Made by a program: the position numbers and the translations under genes. Below, piece after piece: positions 8,106 to 11,744 of a stretch of DNA of 11,744 bases. Under the pieces are notes generated by a model. It saw only the letters and a list, made by a program, of their open reading frames with translations. It was not told the DNA's origin and ran no database searches. Source of the DNA: Actinomycetes bacterium (lineage in GTDB: Bacteria > Actinomycetota > Actinomycetes > Actinomycetales > Cellulomonadaceae); the NCBI GenBank assembly GCA_023388235.1, contig JAEWGQ010000373.1, forward strand, positions 1 through 11,744, given 5' to 3'. The stretch's first letter is position 1. Each line of letters starts with the position of its first letter.

Positions 8106-8192
8106 CGTCGGAGACTCCGACCGTGCTCGGTGGGCCCCGCGCGGGTTCGAGGTGGTCCGCCGACCACCACGAGGACCCGTCGGAGTCTCCGA
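8106..8192 (+). repeat. Palindromic element copy B (87 bp)
   Basis: The ends are perfect inverse 13-mers, TCGGAGACTCCGA (8108-8120) and TCGGAGTCTCCGA (8180-8192), each followed by CCGTG. The centre has a GGTGGTC-CGCC-GACCACC hairpin (8151-8168). It lies 230 bp from copy A in the same orientation and about 150 bp past the stop of the DUF559 gene, where its hairpin could also halt transcription from that gene. Confidence 0.88.
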
Positions 8193-8284
8193 CCGTGCGC
8201 GCTCTGATGTACGTGGGCATCACGAGGTCCGGGGGGTCGTCGACCCGGCGTACTCGCGGCGGGGGCGCGCACCCGAGGGCAGCG

Positions 8285-8297
8285 GTGGAGTCTCCGA
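8285..8297. repeat. Solo half-element near the DUF559 stop codon
   Basis: GTGGAGTCTCCGA followed by CCGTGG matches the element end at 11 of 13 positions plus the trailing CCGTG. It sits 45 bases after the DUF559 stop codon. By position it corresponds, about 229 bp away, to a more degenerate copy at 8056-8068 (also followed by CCGTG), and both are preceded by CCCGAGGG. Confidence 0.6.
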
Positions 8298-8341
8298 CCG
8301 TGGCCGGACGGGGTTCTCGCGCGTCGGCTGGGCGCGTCAGG

Positions 8342-9295
8342 TCAGCTGGTCTGGCGGAGGCCGGCGCCGACGAGGGTGGCGCGCAGCTTGTCCGCGTCGA
8401 GCGCGGTGTCCCAGGTCCAGCGCACCACGCGCAAGCCCAGCGCACGCAGCCGGTCCTCGCGGCGCTTCTCGGCCCAGAGCCGCTCCTCGACGCCGCGCTC
8501 GTCCGCCACGCCCGCCGCGCGGTACTTCACACGCCCGTCGAACTCCCCCACGAGTCCGAGGTCCGCCCACCAGAAGTCGACGCGGCCGATCACGCCGTCG
8601 TCGTCCTCGAACCGTCGCTGCAGCTCCGGGACGGGCAGGCCCAGCTCGATCATCCGCGCCCTGCTCAGGGACTCCCCCACGGACTCCGAAGCGGCCGACG
8701 CCGCCTCGACCACGCGCCGCGCCCGCCGGACGCCGCGGCCGGCCCCCGCGGCCTGGAGGTGCCGGGCCAGCCGCGCCGGCGTCGCCCAGTGCGCGCGCAG
8801 CGCGTGGTCGGCGGCGACCAGTGCCGAGGCGAACTCCCACGTCCGCGCCACGTCGACGACAGCGCGCGCTGCGCCGGTGGTGCGGACGCCGTGCATCACG
8901 ACGAGGTGGTCGACCGCAGACGGCGTCGCGTGCCGGTGGACGCCGGCGGACGACCGGTTGCCCGCACCGTGCGGCAGCGACACGTGCACCGCCTCGGGCC
9001 ACGGGCCGATCCGCGGGAAGCCCCACAGCGCCGCCGCGGAGTCGTGCGTGAACACCGGCGCGCGGAGCCGACGGGCGGCGGCGATCACGCGCAGCCGGTG
9101 CCGCGCGGCGCCGTCGAGCTGCCGCCACCGGTCCGCCGTGGTGTACGCGTCGACCCGGACCCGGACGAGCTCGCCCGCGGCGACGGCCGCCCGCAGCTCG
9201 TCGCCGGGCACGCCGGCGCGTTCCGCGTCCCTGGTCGTGACGAGTCCGTTGCGCTTCGTGAGGTCGTCGAGAGCACGCGCCGTCCGCCGTTCCAT
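8342..9295 (-). CDS. AbiEi-type N-terminal domain plus DUF559 (Vsr-like nuclease fold) protein
   Basis: This is a 317-residue cytoplasmic-looking protein without signal peptide or membrane segments. The N-terminal part (about 1-60: RRTARALDDLTKRNGLVTTRDAERAGV...) looks like the winged-helix domain of AbiEi-family antitoxins. The middle resembles the rest of that family. The C-terminal part (about 200-305) looks like DUF559, related to very-short-patch-repair endonucleases: E208 in ASESVGESLSRARMIELG, RVDFWW with D240, GEFDGRVKY (E251, D253, K257) and LRVVRWTWDTAL. These acidic residues and K257 suit a PD-(D/E)XK active site, so it may still be catalytic. The biological role is unknown. No AbiEii toxin gene lies beside it. 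ATG at 9295 was chosen because the in-frame sequence above it is repeat DNA; its ribosome-binding sequence is weak. The gene interrupts the usual tuf-rpsJ neighbourhood and is flanked by inverted palindromic elements. Domain calls are by eye. Confidence 0.85.
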   Translation of the reverse strand: MERRTARALDDLTKRNGLVTTRDAERAGVPGDELRAAVAAGELVRVRVDAYTTADRWRQLDGAARHRLRVIAAARRLRAPVFTHDSAAALWGFPRIGPWPEAVHVSLPHGAGNRSSAGVHRHATPSAVDHLVVMHGVRTTGAARAVVDVARTWEFASALVAADHALRAHWATPARLARHLQAAGAGRGVRRARRVVEAASAASESVGESLSRARMIELGLPVPELQRRFEDDDGVIGRVDFWWADLGLVGEFDGRVKYRAAGVADERGVEERLWAEKRREDRLRALGLRVVRWTWDTALDADKLRATLVGAGLRQTS

Positions 9296-9390
9296 CGCGC
9301 CACTCTGGCACCGCAGCAGCACCCGCCCGCTGCACGATCCACACCCACGCACCCCCACCCACCGTGGGGAGGACGACGCTCGCTTCCTCG

Positions 9391-9477
9391 TCGGAGGCTC
9401 CCACGGAACATCGAGGTGGTCCGCCGAGGACCACGAGCTCGCGCGTGCACCTCCGTCGACGTTCGGAGTCTCCGAAC
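9391..9477 (-). repeat. Palindromic element copy C, inverted (87 bp)
   Basis: Read on the minus strand it aligns without gaps to copies A and B over the same 87 bases. It starts with GTTCGGAGACTCCGA, has GCTCGTGGT at the same place, and ends in a degenerate 13-mer (9391-9403). Its hairpin is GTGGTCC-GCCGA-GGACCAC (9416-9434). Its outer palindrome extends to a perfect 21-bp inverted repeat at 9459-9479. The internal spacer is more diverged than between A and B. It lies about 96 bp upstream of the DUF559 ATG. Confidence 0.8.
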
Positions 9478-9497
9478 GTGACCCACCGGGGCGGGGG

Positions 9498-9516
9498 AAA
9501 AGGGGGCGCAGGCCCC
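9498..9516 (-). terminator. Weak second terminator-like hairpin downstream of tuf
   Basis: On the minus strand GGGGC-CTGC-GCCCC is followed by CTTTT. The stem is short (5 bp), but it has a short U-tract, unlike the main hairpin at 9562-9595. It could act as a back-up terminator for tuf. Confidence 0.4.
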
Positions 9517-9561
9517 ACACGCCGCGCGCCCTGCCCAGCGCCGGGCGCGGGTGGGGACGCA

Positions 9562-9595
9562 GGAAGGCCCGGGGGCCGTGGCGCCCGGGCCTTCC
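9562..9595 (-). terminator. tuf terminator
   Basis: This is a perfect 12-bp GC-rich stem (GGAAGGCCCGGG at 9562-9573 and its complement at 9584-9595) with a 10-base loop, starting 27 bases after the tuf stop. There is no U-run, which is common for intrinsic terminators of high-GC actinobacteria. It marks the probable end of the str operon transcript and separates it from the island. Confidence 0.8.
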
Positions 9596-9622
9596 CGGTG
9601 GTGCTCCCCCGAAGGGGTCAGA

Positions 9623-10813
<1,191 letters not shown>

Positions 10814-10855
10814 TGGGTCCTCCTCAGGACTCTGGTGTAGAGATTGCCGAACGAT

Positions 10856-10876
10856 GCAGGGACGGGATGTCCCTGC
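10856..10876 (-). promoter_or_regulatory. Perfect hairpin in the fusA-tuf gap
   Basis: GCAGGGAC-GGGAT-GTCCCTGC is a perfect 8-bp stem with a 5-base loop in the middle of the 118-bp fusA-tuf spacer. No U-tract follows it. It may be an attenuator, an mRNA processing site or part of a separate tuf control region. No clear tuf promoter hexamers were recognised in the gap. Confidence 0.55.
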
Positions 10877-10931
10877 GGACGTGCGGTCCTACGGGTCGGG
10901 TTGTTGGTCGTACTCGGTTCGACCTGTGGGA

Positions 10932-11744
10932 CTACTCGCCCCGGGTCTTCTTGATGATCTCGTCGGCAACATTCCGAGGCACCTCGGCGTAGCTGTCGAA
11001 CTGCATCGAGTACACCGCACGACCCTGGGTCTTGGACCGCAGGTCGCCGACGTACCCGAACATCTCGGAGAGAGGAACCTGGGCGCGGATCACCTTCACG
11101 CCCGTCGCGTCCTCCATGGACTGGATCATCCCGCGCCGCGAGTTGATGTCGCCGATGACGTCGCCCATGTAGTCCTCGGGCGTGCGCACCTCGACGGCCA
11201 TGATGGGCTCGAGGAGGACCGGGTCCGCCTTGCGGACGGCCTCCTTGAGGACCATCGAGCCGGCGATCTTGAACGCCATCTCCGAGGAGTCGACGTCGTG
11301 GTACGCGCCGTCGAGCAGCGTCGCCTTGATGCCGACGAGCGGGAAGCCGGCGAGCACGCCGAGCTCCATCGCGCTCTGGATACCGGCGTCCACCGACGGG
11401 ATGTACTCGCGGGGGATGCGGCCGCCGGTGACGGCGTTCGTGAACTCGTAGAGCTCGCCGTCCTCGGACTCGAGCGGCTCGAACGACATCTGGACCTTCG
11501 CGAACTGGCCCGACCCACCCGTCTGCTTCTTGTGGGTGTAGTCGATCTTGTCCACCTTGCGGCGGATCGTCTCGCGGTAGGCGACCTGCGGCTTGCCGAC
11601 GTTCGCCTCGACCTTGAACTCGCGCCGCATGCGGTCGACGAGGATGTCGAGGTGGAGCTCGCCCATGCCGCCGATGACGGTCTGGCCGGTCTCCTCGTCC
11701 AGGCGGACCCGGAACGTCGGGTCCTCCTCGGCGAGCTTCTGGAT
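10932..11744 (-). CDS. fusA: Elongation factor G, C-terminal part (start beyond the window)
   Basis: EF-G is the translocase GTPase that moves tRNAs and mRNA after peptide-bond formation and helps recycle ribosomes. The 270 visible residues (of about 700 expected) run from domain III ([13 protein letters not shown]...[15 protein letters not shown]) through domain IV to domain V. Domain IV holds [19 protein letters not shown] with the tip histidine at fragment residue 149, equivalent to E. coli His583. Domain V has [21 protein letters not shown]. The fragment ends KKTRGE with a TAG stop, the only TAG among the genes here. The GTPase domain lies off the right edge. No frameshift is visible in the part seen. 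Confidence 0.98.
   Translation of the reverse strand: MQKLAEEDPTFRVRLDEETGQTVIGGMGELHLDILVDRMRREFKVEANVGKPQVAYRETIRRKVDKIDYTHKKQTGGSGQFAKVQMSFEPLESEDGELYEFTNAVTGGRIPREYIPSVDAGIQSAMELGVLAGFPLVGIKATLLDGAYHDVDSSEMAFKIAGSMVLKEAVRKADPVLLEPIMAVEVRTPEDYMGDVIGDINSRRGMIQSMEDATGVKVIRAQVPLSEMFGYVGDLRSKTQGRAVYSMQFDSYAEVPRNVADEIIKKTRGE

Larger units (their letters stand above)
7872..8341. other. Non-coding repeat region between the DUF559 gene and the S10 promoter
   Basis: This stretch has no credible gene on either strand. Long open frames across it are a by-product of very high G+C content and of the repeats. It consists mostly of two diverged direct copies, about 230 bp apart, of a segment carrying an 87-bp palindromic element (7876-7962 and 8106-8192) plus solo 13-bp palindromes near 8003, 8056 and 8285. 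No transposase or integrase remnant was recognised. Confidence 0.75.
9296..9561. other. Non-coding stretch upstream of the DUF559 gene
   Basis: It contains palindromic element copy C and a small terminator-like hairpin (9498-9516); the rest is GC-rich and shows no gene. The promoter of the DUF559 gene should lie here, but no convincing -35/-10 pair was seen. Confidence 0.6.

Noticed and set aside
7701..8297. CRISPR array
   Set aside because: The 20-bp units are directly adjacent without spacers, and the 13-bp palindromes are irregularly spaced and part of a larger element; no cas gene is present.
7663..8445. Long open frames on both strands through the repeat region, with recurring WWSADH-like peptide strings
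   Set aside because: They arise from repeat DNA of very high G+C content. The recurring peptides come from the 87-bp element, and the 230-bp offset is not a multiple of three, so the frame is not preserved. No ribosome-binding sequence or known domain was seen.
7876..9477. Insertion sequence with terminal inverted repeats
   Set aside because: No transposase or remnant was recognised, and the DUF559 protein has no transposase motif visible by eye. Target-site duplications could not be identified. It is kept only as a hypothesis about a bracketed unit.
9296..9520. Upstream in-frame extension of the DUF559 gene by 75 residues
   Set aside because: The extension translates repeat copy C and GC-rich spacer, while conserved-looking protein sequence begins at MERRTARALDDL (ATG 9295).

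Overview
The window is high-GC actinobacterial DNA carrying the junction of the str operon (fusA-tuf) and the S10/spc ribosomal protein operons, all read on the minus strand (right to left). The gene order, the strong third-position G+C, frequent GTG starts, a zinc-type uS14 and a long RG/Ala-rich tail on uS3 point to Actinomycetota. The protein style resembles Micrococcales, perhaps a Cellulomonas-like organism; that placement is inference.

Reading in the direction of transcription: the 3' part of fusA (11744-10932), a 118-bp gap with a perfect 8-bp hairpin, tuf (10813-9623), and a strong terminator hairpin just after tuf. Next comes an accessory island (about 9560-7640). It holds one gene for a two-domain AbiEi-like/DUF559 (Vsr-like nuclease fold) protein and several families of non-coding repeats. 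After it come a structured leader of about 250 nt and the S10-spc run: rpsJ, rplC, rplD, rplW, rplB, rpsS, rplV, rpsC, rplP, rpmC, rpsQ, rplN, rplX, rplE, rpsN (type Z) and rpsH, which runs off the left edge. Most junctions overlap by 1-4 bases or are a few bases apart, as expected for translational coupling. The exceptions are the rplN-rpsQ, rplV-rpsS and rpsN-rpsH gaps. The last of these holds a very stable GC hairpin.

The ribosomal and elongation-factor genes are ordinary in sequence. The part worth a second look is the island. Three copies of an 87-bp quasi-palindromic element were found. Each has a 13-bp palindrome at one end, the inverse of that palindrome at the other, and a GTGGTC hairpin in the middle. 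Two copies lie in direct orientation as part of a diverged duplication of about 230 bp downstream of the DUF559 gene, and one lies inverted upstream of it, so the nuclease-like gene is bracketed by inverted copies. Solo half-elements and a five-copy 20-bp tandem repeat are also present. No known transposase, CRISPR array, tRNA or rRNA was seen.
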